This document shows positions 1 to 11,329 of a DNA stretch of 64,000 nt, piece after piece. The position numbers and the translations under genes are program-made. Below the pieces are notes generated by a model. It saw nothing but the letters and a program-made list of their open reading frames with translations. It made no database searches and had not been told where the DNA came from. Origin of the DNA: Manihot esculenta (taxonomy: Eukaryota; Streptophyta; Magnoliopsida; Malpighiales; Euphorbiaceae). The stretch spans positions 19,024,225-19,088,224 of the forward strand of contig NC_035166.2 in assembly GCF_001659605.2 (NCBI RefSeq), written 5' to 3'. Every line of letters starts with the position of its first letter. Positions within the stretch are counted from its first letter, which is position 1.

Positions 1-1251
1 ACCTGAGGCGAGGTGTTTAGCTCCCGTGTGAGAGTTGGCCCAGAGGTAGCCACAGCTTGGCTTCAGGTGAGTAGAACTAACTATGCATGTTTTAAAGCTA
101 ATGGTTAAGATAGTTACAGTATGAGCATGAGACACGCATCATAGATGCCATATGATACTAGGTTGTACTGCATTAGAGGTCACGAATATGCTGCATTGCA
201 TTGTTATTGTTGATGGGATGGACCAAGGCGATCTCAGTAGCCCGCTACCTGTTATGTCTAGATAAGACCTTTGGGAGCTCCGTAGTTAGGGGCCGGGCTC
301 TAGTACATGTAGTGACCTGGGAGTCCGTAGGGACCGGGCACCGACAGAGGGAGTTCTGGGATCATGTCTAATCCGAGATGTGAAATGTTTGTGCTGTGAC
401 ACATTCCATGAAAGCATGTAATGAATGAACTGTTTTATGGTTTCTACTCACTGGGCTCTAGTAGCTCACCCCATTCCCTTAATCCCAGTTTTGCAGGGCC
501 AGAGTTCAGCAGAGTGAGTTATGAGACAAGCAGAGTGAGCATGGGTTGCCGTGTTTGGCTGTAATAGCATAGCTAGGTTGTGATAGAGTGGCATGTATAT
601 GTATGATAGAAGCTTGATGTATATGTTTATGTAAAGATGTTTGTATAGTATAGTAGTGGACATGATGAATGGATATAATGTTTTAGCATGATGTATATAC
701 AGGTTATGAATGGAAAGAGCATGTTGTACAGAGATAGAGTATAAGGAGATAATGGCTAGAGTTGTGCTTTGCCCAGTGTTTGTTTAATCCCTAGTGTATG
801 CATGTATCCTGTTTTACGTTTCTTGATGAGAAATGTGTCAAGCTAGGCTTAACATATGATGTGTTTATCAAACTCCAGTGATCAGGGAAGAAAGGGTGTA
901 AAACCCCTTGACCCATCTGAGAGGGAAGAAAGGGTAAATCCCTTGACCCAAAACAGACATCAAGGCTAGCCTGTAATATGTTGACCCTAAGAGAGTGGGT
1001 TCTATGTTTTCAGTTTAGTAGGAGATCACTGGTGTAGGCCTTGACGGCTGTGATTTTAAGGTTAAGCCTGGTAGTTTTACAGAAAAGGTTTTCAAAGCTA
1101 GTGTTTAGTTGGCTCATGTATGGGATTGAGCAGGTACCCAGAGTTCAGTAGCAGGCTTGCTACGGGTCTAGGCGGCCTTAAGCCGATCTGGATCCTAGTG
1201 CCGAGCAGTTTGGAGCCGTTACAGAGGGGTATCGGTTTCCGGGCTGTTACA
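1..1251 (+). mobile_element. Partial Gypsy LTR (3' part, plus orientation), cut by the window edge
   Basis: This stretch aligns by eye with the second half of the solo LTR that follows: the GGTGAGT block near 66, the conserved phrase around 450-495 (ACTGGGCTCTAGTAGCTCAC), and a closing GGCGGCCTTAAGCCG block followed by a GTTACA end at 1251. It is more diverged than the other LTR copies, with an expanded section at about 885-960 where an AGGGAAGAAAGGGT phrase is repeated. Its left end lies outside the window, so solo versus full element cannot be decided. No coding capacity is seen. Confidence 0.75.
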
Positions 1252-1438
1252 CCAGGTATTACTGTAATACCCGGCTAGACTCCGGTATCGGAATTCCTAC
1301 CGTCCGGTAGAATCTCGGATGTTGGAGACCTCTAGAAGGCTAAAACCATGTTTTCATAAAATGTTTTAATGTGTTTTATGTTTTAAGCATGAAAGGAAAT
1401 GAGTTTTTGCATGAAAATAACATTGGAGGAAAACCCAG

Positions 1439-1621
1439 GTTCGGCCGCCGAACCTCAAGTTCAGCCGCCGAACCTCAAGTTCGGCCGCCGAACATGCAGG
1501 CATTTCGGGTGTGCCTTAGGCCCCCGAAGGCATAAGTGAGAGAAGTCCAGGTTCGGCCGCCGAACCTCAAGTTCGGCCGCTGAACATGGCATGCATGCGG
1601 AGGCACGTTCGGCCCCCGAAC
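1439..1621 (+). repeat. Promoter-proximal array of 15-bp palindromes (GTTCGGCCGCCGAAC type)
   Basis: Units lie at 1439-1453, 1459-1473, 1479-1493, 1551-1565, 1571-1585 and 1607-1621, with a weaker one at 1516-1530. The first three have an exact 20-bp period. Each has arms GTTCGGC and GCCGAAC around one central base. The core GCCGCC is the centre of the GCC-box bound by AP2/ERF factors (known for that family); the 1459 unit contains the full AGCCGCC. The array ends 17 bp before the TATA box, a promoter-proximal position. A role as an enhancer is inferred. Confidence 0.8.
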
Positions 1622-1637
1622 GTGGCCTGGCCAGCCA

Positions 1638-1647
1638 CTATAAAAGG
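1638..1647 (+). promoter_or_regulatory. TATA box of the Gypsy LTR
   Basis: CTATAAAAGG follows the palindrome array. The same TATAAAAGG block, preceded by a GGCCTGGCCAGCCAC-like stretch, recurs in the other LTR copies of the window (minus strand near 8484-8496, 26897-26908 and 34505-34513), which supports it as the U3 core promoter. Confidence 0.8.
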
Positions 1648-2163
1648 GTCCCTTAGCCGAAAACGGGCGAGCTTTTTCCCCATTTTCGGCCAAGGTGAGC
1701 TCTCCGCCGTTCCTCACCAATCTTTGAGTTCTTCCTTCAGATCTTTCAAGATTTTCACAAGTTTTTGCTTTCTTTTGAAGATTTTCAAGTTTTGAGCAAG
1801 TTTGGAACTTGGAGACCCAAGGAGCTAAATCTCTCCCAACTCCAAGTTAGATCGCCTCTACTCTCGATCTTCAAGAGGTAAGAGTCGATCTCTAGCTTAC
1901 ATTATGTTTTAAACAAGTTTTATGCAAGTTCATGGGGTAGATAATGCATGAGTAAGCTTATGTTGAGTTTTTGGGTTTTTGATGAGTTTTTGAGCAATGT
2001 GGCTTGTAAATGTGTGTTTGATGTGTTGTAGTTGGGGTTTAAGGTAGTTTGAGACCCCTAGGAGCTTGTATGCATGTTTTGGTTGAGCTAAATGCATGAT
2101 GGTATGAGTTGGGAGGCATTTGTGCATGTTTGAACCAAGTTTCTGCCCTTTGGGAGAAACCAG

Positions 2164-2411
2164 GTTCGGCAGTCGAAAGGACTTTCGGCTGCCGAACCCT
2201 CTTGTGGAGGCAGCATTCGGCTGCCGAAGCTTGCCCCCGAAAGGAGACTTTCGTCTCTGTCTGGGAGTTTCAGCCGCCGAAAGTACCGCCGAACATGCAT
2301 GAGTTTCGCCTCTGTCTGGGAGTTTCGGCCGCCGAAGGTGCCGCCGAACCTGCCTGACTTTCGGCTCTGGAGGGACTTTCGGCCGCCGAACCTGCCGCCG
2401 AAAGTGCCCTG
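2164..2411 (+). repeat. Second palindrome cluster in the LTR (downstream of the TATA box)
   Basis: About ten full or half units of the TTCGGCNGCCGAA type occur here, for example near 2184, 2216, 2267-2281, 2323-2337 and 2378-2392, mixed with half sites such as GCCGCCGAA. Spacing is irregular, unlike the 20-bp ladder upstream. The cluster lies between a donor-like AGAG|GTAAGA (GT at 1878) and an acceptor-like TGTGTAG (AG at 2529-2530), so it would fall in an intron of the LTR transcript. The same cluster is kept in the other LTR copies. Confidence 0.75.
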
Positions 2412-3546
2412 TCCAGCCTTTCTTTGCATGTTTTGCATGGATGTTTTGAGGTGTTCTAGGGGGTTTTTGGGGGATGTTTTTAGAGTTATGTTCTTGTTGT
2501 TTGGTCCCTCATTTGAGTCCACCTGTGTAGGTTCGGACCCGAGGAACCGAGGACCCCAGCAGTGAGTTCAGCTGCTTCTGAGTCAGTAGAGCTTCAATCA
2601 GAGGTGAGTGGAATAACTCTTATGCTTTTAAATAAATAAATCAATTTTAGCATGATTCACGCATCATGAATGCCATGAGATATAATAGGGTGTTTGCATT
2701 AGACTCACGAATATGTTGCATTGCATAATATATTGATGATGCGGATGAATGTTGAATGATCATTTAGTCCTCATATGTTATGATATGATGATGATACGGT
2801 ACGGAAGACCAGTGAGGCCCATTCTACGCCCCTGTCACAGTTGGAATGTTATGTTATGCTATGTTATGATTATGTAAGAGAAAGACCAGTGAGGCCCATT
2901 CTACGCCCCTGGCACAGTTGGACCATGTAGAGGACTATCGGTGACAAATTCATCCTTGATGTGATTAGCTGTGATGTGATGCATTTCATGTTATCATATG
3001 TTTCAAATGTTTTATTATTCTGCTCACTGGGCTCTTGTAGCTCACCCCTCTCCCTTAACCCCCAGGCTTGCAGGTACAGGGTAGACCAGGAGGTCAGCAA
3101 GAGTAATGAAGTCTTATGTATGTAATAGTTAGAATGTGGACATGACAAATTGTATAATGATGTATAGATATGTAATGTAACGATATTGAGGTTAGAAGTG
3201 TGCTTGACCATAGTATATTGTAATCCCTTTTTGATACATGATCCTAATGTTTATTGATGACTATGTTTAGCCAACTCAACACATGTTATGCCACCCATTG
3301 GGGGCATTGATGAGATCCCATAGAGGGGTCATGTTTATGATTATGTTTATGTTCAGTGCATGCACAGGTTGAGTTGGTGTATGAGGAAATGATGAAAGAA
3401 AAGTTTTAATTTTTTATGTATGTTGTTGATCATGTATGGGATTAAACAGGTTTACAGGTTGCATGTCAGGCTTGCTACGGGTCCCGGCGGCCTTAAGCCG
3501 ACCTGGGTCCTAGCGCCGGGAGCGGTCCGATTTTCGGGTCGTTACA

Positions 3547-6281
3547 ATTACACAAGCCGTGCTCCCTTAGGGTCTGCAAAACTATCCCCAGATGATGGGC
3601 ATGCTCCTCTACATTTCTAGAATACACTAAGATATCATCAATGAAGACAATAACAAAGTGATCCAGATACTGGTTAAAAACTTTGTTCATGAGGTCCATG
3701 AATGCTGCAGGGGCATTGGTCAGCCCAAACGGCATCACTAGGAACTCATAATGCCCATATTTGGTCCTGAACGCCATCTTTGGCACATCTTCTTCTCTGA
3801 TTCTCAACTGATGATACCCGGACCTCAGATCTATTTTGGAGAAACAATCTGCTCCTGCTAGCTGGTCAAATAGATCGTCGATCCTGGGTAGAGGATATTT
3901 GTTCTTGGTAGTGACTTTGTTCAACTGTCTATAGTCGATACAAAGTCTCAAGGATCCATCCTTTTTCTTTACAAACAGCACCGGAGCACCCGAAGGTGAG
4001 GTACTCAGTCGGATGAAACCCTTGTCTACCAACTCTTGCAACTGCTCCTTTAGTTCCTTCAACTCCGCTAGTGCCATCCTATAGGGAGGGATAGAGATTG
4101 GTCTGGTTCCAGGCATCACTTCTATTTCGAACTCTATCTCCCTAGCAGGTGGTAGTCCTGGAAGCTCGTCTGGGAAGACATCTGAAAACTCTCTGACTAC
4201 GAGCACTGAGGCGAGCTCCCTAACCTGACTATCAAGCTCCCTCACATGAGCTAGAAACCCCTGACAACCCCTCCTGAGCAACCTACGAGCCTGTAGGGCT
4301 GATATCAAATCTGTAGGCATACCCCTCCTGTCTCCTCTAAAGACAACCTCTGACCCATCCTGACCTCTGAACCTGACTACCTTATCTCTGCAGTCCAAGG
4401 TAGCACCATGAGTAGATAGCCAATCCATCCCTAGAATGACATCAAAATCCATCAAGTCTAGAACCACAAGGTCGGCTAGAAGGCATCTACCCTTAACAAA
4501 CACTGGACTAAACTGGCAGACTGACTCTGCCACTGATGGATCACACTTGGGTCCACTGATCCAGAACACTCTAGCCCAGAGACTATCAAACCCAACCTCT
4601 CTACGGCTCTCGGAGCAACAAAAGAATGAGAAGCACCAGGGTCCATTAAAGCATACACATCAGAACAACCAATGATGAGATTACCTGACACCACGGTGTT
4701 TGACGTGTTAGCCTTCTGCTGTGTCATAGTGAAGATTCGAGCTGGAGCTGATGGACCTTCACTCTGGGAACCTGCTGAAGAAGAGGCTGCCCCTCTCCCT
4801 CTGCCTCTACCACTACCCTGAGTCATGGCTGGAGCTGCTGGCTGAACTACACTACCCGAAGCTGTCTGCTGGGACGGTGCCATAAAAGCTGCCTTGGGAC
4901 ACTCCTGTGCTATGTGTCCCTCCTGATCGCATCTGAAACATGTTGTTATCCCAAACCGACAGACTCCCTTGTGCAGTTTACCGCACCTCAAGCATTCGGA
5001 ACCATCTGAACCAGAGCTCGAACCACCTCCTAAACCCAGACCAGACTTTAAACTGTTCCAAAACTTATTCTTCTTGGGCTTGGCTTTACCCCACTGTTTG
5101 CTTCATGAGGCTACTGTACTCAGAGATGAGAGATCAAACTTTCCTCTGCTTGGGGTCTTAGAACCCGAGGGCTGTGCCATCTGCTATTTAACTGTCCCCT
5201 GTATAATGGCACTAGCCTCCATCTTCCGTGCTGCATCCACTATGGTGTGGAAGCTCTCTCTCTCTACTGCTAGGATCAGGGAGGAATACCTAGGATGGAG
5301 CCTCATGGTATACCTCCTAGTCTTCTTTTGATCTGTTTCATATGCCTAACCCACATACTGTAGCAACTCCAGGAACTTATCTGTGTACTCATCAACACTC
5401 ATCTCATCTGTCTGCCTTAGCTGCTCAAACTCAACAACTTTCAGCTCTCTAGAACTGTCTGGAAACGCCCATCCGGCAAACTCATTAGCAAACTGCTTCC
5501 AGGATAAGCTCTCCAACCTCGGGTCCACATAGTTTTTGAACCATTCTCGTGCTTTCTTGCATTTCAATGTGAACCTCGCCATCTGAATGGCCCTACTGTC
5601 ACTGGCTCCTAGCTCATCCGTTATCATTTTCACCGTTTTGAGATACTCAAACGGGTCATCCCCTGTTTTGAACTTGGGAGCATCCAGCTTCAGGTAATCT
5701 GTCATCTTTACTTTGCTCCCCACAGATGAGCTAGGTTTGGGTATTTGGATATCAGGGACCATAGGTTCTGCTGGTGGTGGAGGAGGTGTAGCATTCCCTG
5801 GGTTAGGGTTTGCTGGATTTGGATAGAAGGGTGAGGGTGGGAACATGGGGTACTGTGAGTATGGTGAGTAGAAAGGAGGATAAGGCATGAAGGAGGGGTA
5901 TGGGTTAAAGTTGGAGTAATCCGATGTACCCCCCATCGGATACCCTGGGCCCTGTGGAAAGGGTTGGTACTGGGGTGGGTGAGCATAACTCGAGGCCTGA
6001 GCGCCTCCTTGAGACTCTCCCATACCCTCTTCTGACATACTCATGCCCAGACTACCATCTCTTCTCTGTTCATCCTCTTCTGATCCCCTCACATCAGCTG
6101 ACATTCTACCCGGATATGTTCTCCTCCTGTTTACATCAAAAGACCTTCTAAGGTCCCTTGATGTCCCCTCTCTGCTGGACCTACTAGACATTGCCATTGG
6201 CAAAGCAAGGGGAAGGGCATCCATGCCCTCATTCTCAGGTGGGACTCCAGTCAATCGTGTAGATCGACGAGTGCCTCGCAT
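3547..6281 (-). pseudogene. Truncated Gypsy gag-pol (gag, protease, partial reverse transcriptase)
   Basis: Reading on the minus strand, gag begins at the ATG at 6281. It continues through a Pro/Tyr-rich region and the retrotransposon gag domain. A zinc knuckle (CFRCDQEGHIAQEC) lies near 4940, a retropepsin motif ([10 protein letters not shown]) near 4640, and reverse transcriptase runs to the FIDDILVYS active site near 3630. The frame is broken: stops appear at 5346 and again near 5190 and 5110. The protein ends at 3547, where a solo LTR has inserted, so the rest of RT, RNase H and integrase are absent from this side. It closely matches the intact copy at 27-32 kb. Not functional. Confidence 0.9.
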
Positions 6282-6527
6282 TCTGTTTTCTGAAAAACAA
6301 CATATACACATAAACATTAGCATCATATGGTTCATGTGGAAACACATGAACCCGCATCACATACTTCACATATCATTAATGTGCATGCATATAGTCATGG
6401 CATTTCACATCATCATCAAGACAGGACTCTATATCCTATCCTAGTGGACATGATTTTTCCTATTGTGCTTGCCCTTCTATAACATATATGAGCTCGACAC
6501 ACTCTAGGTCCGACCATATGAACCTAG

Positions 6528-6540
6528 GGCTCTGATACCA
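6528..6540 (-). other. Primer binding site of the truncated Gypsy (initiator Met-tRNA type)
   Basis: On the minus strand this reads TGGTATCAGAGCC, the usual plant retrotransposon primer site complementary to the 3' end of initiator methionine tRNA. It lies four bases inside the 5' LTR end at 6544. Confidence 0.85.
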
Positions 6541-6543
6541 CTC

Positions 6544-8777
6544 TGTAACGACCCGAAAACCGGACCGCTACCGGCGCTAGGATTCAGATCGACTTAAGGT
6601 CGCCGGAACCCGTAGCAAGCCTAACATACATCCTGTACATCTGATAAAATCTCATACATGATCATACATTTTCATAAAAACTTTAAACTTTGCATATACC
6701 AAGCTTGACCTGTGCATGCACTAAAACTGTATACATAAAACCCCATACTAGAGCCCTCATCAAATGCTCTAGTTGGGTCCACATCTCATATGTCAAGCCT
6801 GGTTCATCAGATAACATCATTAAAAACATTACATACAAATCATATACAACAGGGATTTCCACTACTGTTAGGGCCAAGCACAATACTAATCCACAAAACA
6901 TCACTCTACTTTATATTACGTTACATTATTTTACATTACATGTCCACTACTAATCTATTACATAGACATAGCCTTTACCCTTGCTGACTTCCTGAGCTAT
7001 CTCTAGCCCTGCAACCTGGGGGTTAGGGGAAAGGGGTGAGCTACAAAAACCCAGTGAGCAGAACAATAAAAACAGTTTATTAAACATATGCTTTCATGAA
7101 ATGCATCACATCACAAACAAATCACATTAAGGATGGATTTGTCACCAATGGCCCTCTACATAATCCAATGTGCCCGGCCCACAACGGGAGCTCCTCAGGA
7201 CTTTCGCTTAACATATCATAACATAACATATCCATATATGCCAGGGGCATAGAATGGGCCTCGACCTGGACTTTCTCTTACTCTATGCCAGGGGCGTAGA
7301 ATGGGTCTCGACCTGGACTTCCATACCATATCATATCATATCATATCAAGGGCTAATGGGTCATCCAACATCCATCCACATCAACATCATATTATGCAAT
7401 GCGTCATATTCGTGAATTCTAATGCAATACAACCTATTACATACATGGCATTCATGATGCATGAACATGCTTAAAAGTTTAATTGCTTTGAAATAAAAAG
7501 AGTTGTGTTCTACTCACCTCTGGCTGACTCTGAACTAACTCTGAAGCAGCTATCTCACTGCTGATCACCTCGGTTCCTCGGGTCCGATCCTACACAAGTG
7601 GACTCAAATGAGGGACCAAACATACTCTATAAGGACTCTAAACATCTCCCCAAAAACCCCCTAAAACACCATAAAATATGCATAGAAAATAGGCAAAGGA
7701 AGGCTGGGTAGGGGACTTTCAGCGGCAGGTTCGGCGGCCGAAGGTCCCTTCAGATTTGAAATTCAGGCACTTTCGGGGGCAGGTTCGGCGGCCGAAACTG
7801 CCTCCAGATCCGAAAGTCCAAACCTTCGGGGGCAAGTTCGGCAGCCGAAATCCCCTCCAAAGCCGAAAGTCCAAACTTTCGGGGGCGAGCTTAGGCGGCC
7901 AAAACTGCCTCCTCTAGCAGGTTCGGCGGCCAAACCTGGATCCTCCTGGGTGGCAGAACCCGATTCTACCATCTCACACTCAGCCATCCCAACTTCCCAA
8001 CATGCATTCAACTATTCTAAAACATACATAAACACTTATTCAAGTATATAGGGGCATAAAACTAGCCTAAACCCCAACAAACATCAACATAGCATCACAT
8101 TTATCATTAACCTAATATAAACCCTAACATTTTACATCTACTCTAAACATGCATTAAACACCCTTAAAACCCCTGAAAACTTACTTAAAACAAAAAGAAG
8201 ACGAGGATCTACACTTAACTCTTGAAGATCGAGAGGAGATGTGATCCAAACTTGGAGATCGAGAGGAGATGTGATCCAAACTTGGAGATTGGGAGAAATT
8301 GAGCTCCGGGGGTCTCCAAGTTTCAAAACTTTGATCTTAGTTCAAATATCTTCAAAACAAAGTAAAACTCATCAAAAACTTGAAGGGATTGAAGGAAAAT
8401 ACAAAATCAACCAAAGGAGGGCGAAATCTCACCTATGCCCGAAAATAGAGAGAGAAAACTCGCCCATTTTCAGACAATGGGCCTTTTATAGGTGGCTAGC
8501 TAGACCACCTTCGGGGGGCCAAAGGTGCTTCCGCAAGAGCCCAATGTTCGGCGGTCGAACTTAAGGTTCGACTGCCGAACCTGGGTTTTCCCTCCTTGGT
8601 ATTTTCTTTCAAAACTCAATTTTCTTTCTTCATTAAAACTGTAAAAACATGTAAAAACATTTTATAAAAACATATTTTACCCTTCTAGGGGGTTCCGACA
8701 TCTGAGAAATTCCGGATTCCAACGGAGATTCTGTCGAAAGGTAGGAATTCCGATGCAGGGGTCTAGCCGGGTATTAT
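6544..8777 (-). mobile_element. 5' LTR of the truncated minus-strand Gypsy
   Basis: It begins (plus strand) with TGTAACGACCCG at 6544 and ends in a degenerate GGGTATTATA near 8777 where GGGTATTACA is expected. It has the same order of blocks as the solo LTR, reversed: palindrome cluster at about 7715-7935, palindromes at 8505-8582, and a TATA box at about 8484-8496. The first donor-like site is lost here (the GTAAG block reads TTAAG). A 30-bp stretch is locally duplicated at about 8224-8285 (GAGATCGAGAGGAGATGTGA twice). Confidence 0.85.
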
Positions 8778-9290
8778 AATGATAATATGCATGTGCATTA
8801 ATAATATGTTATGTATATGATGTGGGTTCATGTGTATCCGCATGAACCATATGATGCTGATGTTTATGTGTTGTATGTCGTTTTTCAGAAAATAGAATAC
8901 GAGGTACTCGTCGATCTGCACGATTGACTGGAGTTCCACCTGAGAATGAGGGCATGGATGCCCTACCACCTGCTCTGCTAAGAGCAAGGTCAAGTAGAAC
9001 CAGCAGAGGTGAAACATCAAGGGACCCTAGAAGGTTTTTTGATGTAAACAGGAGGAGAACCGATCCGGGAAGGATGTCGGCGGATGTGAGGGAATCAGAG
9101 GAAGATAATCAAAGGAGGGATGGCAGTTTAGGTGTGAGTATGTCAGAGGAAGGTATGGGAGAATCTCAAGGAGGCGCTCAGGCCTCGGGTTTTGCTTATC
9201 CACCCCAACACCCACCCTATCCACAGGGACCGGGATATCCGATGGAAGACACATCGGATTTCTCAAGTTATAACCCATACCCTTCCTTTA
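8778..9290 (+). pseudogene. Inverted fragment of Gypsy leader and gag N-terminus
   Basis: Directly after the LTR the sequence switches to the opposite strand of a related Gypsy: the leader, then TTTTTCAG near 8888, then a gag N-terminal reading frame (from about 8924) up to the NPYPSF region. There it stops abruptly at about 9290. The amino-acid sequence is roughly four-fifths identical to the minus-strand gag at 5.9-6.3 kb, so the two copies form long inverted repeats around the LTR. No LTR, protease or RT accompanies this fragment. Confidence 0.85.
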
Positions 9291-9600
9291 AGAGTATGAG
9301 CCACAAGCAAGTTAGGTTCTTTAATAAGCCGTCACTCTTGTTTGGCAAGAAGTGCCTATGTTAAACAATTCAAGGTCTCGAAAGCCTATATCCCTTTAAA
9401 CTTTGAATGACACATGCTATGCCATAGATCTTCTTTTCATCTTCTTTATACTCCACCAGAAATTTGACATCAAGCTATTGATGGATTGACAAAAGGTAGA
9501 AGGAAACCGAAAACAGCTCATAGTAAACACAAGCTATTGATGGATTGACAAAAGGTAGAAGGAAACCGAAAACAACTCATAGTAAACGCTGGAACGGTCG
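9290..9600 (-). mobile_element. LINE (non-LTR retrotransposon) relic
   Basis: On the minus strand one frame reads CFRFPSTFCQSINSLMSNFW and shortly after, past a stop, RDIGFRDLELFN. This is the C-terminal part of plant LINE reverse transcriptases (typical pattern: CFxLP..., FWWG, GGLGFRDLxxFN). Stops interrupt it and nothing else of the element is visible. Within it a unit of about 59 bp is duplicated in tandem at 9472-9589. The limits are approximate. Confidence 0.75.
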
Positions 9601-11329
9601 CCGCTACTGCTTTAATAAGAGTTTCTCCACCTCCTTGCGAGAGAAGATTCCTTTTTCAGCCTATTATCTTATTATAAATTTTGGTATGAATAACAGCGAA
9701 GGTTTGAGATTTGGATTTGGAGACGATAGCAGCAGGAAGGTCTACCTGTTATCTTAAAAGGAATTTTCACGTTAAATAAATTAAAGTATATAAAGCTTTA
9801 TATACAAATTAAAATTTAAGAACAATACCGTCTCAACATTCTAAATTAAATGATCAGTGAAATTTATTGTATTTACTTTTTTAAATTAATTAGTAAAATT
9901 TTTAACTAAGCTTATTAATATTTTTATCACAAAGATCAAAATTCGTAAACTAAATATCTGAATTTTTTTAATTTAGGTTAAAATTTTAAAAATTAAAATT
10001 TTTATTTAACTCATAATATAGGAAATTTAATTTATTGATATTTTGGAAAAATTAAACTTAAATAAAAAATTTAAGTTAATTTAGATAAAAAAAAATAAAA
10101 ATCGTTTAGATTGAACATTTTTAATAAAAAATAAAATAAAATTTAGCTAATACTAAACTGAAACTTAATTAATTAAAAAACTTAATAATCTAGTTGATAC
10201 TGAGATTTTCGACTGAAGAACATTTTCTGAATCGTTTTAATTAAATTTGAAATTTGTGTTTAAATTTTATTTTATTATTTCACTGTTAAACTTAAACTAT
10301 GTTAAAGAGATATAGACGGGCCCAGATCGAATCCAAATTCAAGCCATCCGGCCTAAGGATTTTTTTAGACGAGGTCCGACCCGCTGAAAGGTGACAAGTG
10401 TATTAGAGAATATACACAGGTGTTACACGGGAGAAACCTCTGGAAGCCTCCAATCATAATCCTTCTTCTGGACCCATCTGCACCAGATCCGAGCCACACA
10501 AACGGCCAGCATTCACTTTTAATGCCAATCCACTTTCTGGTAGGTCCCACCTTTAACTCCTGGATCATATTTGCTCTCCCTCTATTTCCGGTCAGCTACT
10601 TTCTGCTGCCCGAATCCCACCCCCCTCTCTCATCCGACGATCTTCATTCATTTGCTACAGTAAGAACTGTCCGACTTTTAACTCTATTATAATTTATTTT
10701 TTATTATTTAATTTTAATTTAAAAAATAAAATATTTTATAAAATTTTTATATAAAAATATTAATAAAAATTTCAGAAACCAAAAAAAAAATTTTTTTCAA
10801 ACAAAATTTTTAATTGAAAAAAGTAAATTATTTTTTTAAATAATATAATTTTTATTTGAATAGAAAAATATTTATATTGATTAATTTTTTTAAAATATTT
10901 TAAATACAGAAAATATGAAAAATATTTTTATTTTTCATAAATATATGGAGTTTAAATTAAAAAGAAATTTGATTATGTATGAAAAAAATTGGATAGAGAA
11001 TTTACTTAAAAAAATAAGTTTCAAATTTAAAATTTTAATAAATCTTTTAACTATAATATGATATTTAAATTGTTATAAACCTAATTTACACAAATAAGAA
11101 AAATATATATAAATTTATTTTCATTCTCAGAATGAAAATAAATTATTCTAATTGAAATAAATACAAATTTAAATATGTTTAACAAAATAAATATTATTAA
11201 TAACATTATATATTAATTAGTAAAAATTCATATTAGAAACAAAAGACAGTGTTTGGATATGCAGTTAGCGGGGAAGTAGGGCGGTAATTAAAGGAAATTC
11301 TATATCTGTAAATTTTCTCGTCTCCCCAA
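9601..11329. other. AT-rich intergenic DNA upstream of the NF-YA gene
   Basis: Mostly A/T runs with no credible coding frame. A short island of more balanced composition at about 10,305-10,690 carries small overlapping ORFs (67 and 90 codons) without recognisable motifs. The segment near 11,246-11,330 leads into the transcribed part of the NF-YA gene and is probably its promoter; no TATA box is convincing. Confidence 0.5.

Larger units (their letters stand above)
1263..3546 (+). mobile_element. Solo LTR of a Gypsy (Tekay/Del-like) retrotransposon
   Basis: A complete 2.28-kb LTR runs from TGTAATACCCGG to GGGTCGTTACA. It is flanked on both sides by the 5-bp duplication ATTAC (1258-1262 and 3547-3551), and no internal domain or primer site follows. 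That is the signature of a solo LTR left by recombination between the two LTRs of one insertion. It carries a TATA box, two palindrome clusters and splice-like signals described separately. It sits inside the reverse transcriptase part of an older minus-strand Gypsy. ORFs across it are by-products of the GC-rich palindromes. Confidence 0.9.

Noticed and set aside
2088..2565. ORFs of 82-144 codons on both strands over the LTR palindromes (also 7763-8011, 26144-26573, 33759-34178)
   Set aside because: They translate the GC-rich palindromes in several frames on both strands, give Pro/Arg/Gly repeats, and recur only with LTR copies. No codon or family signal.
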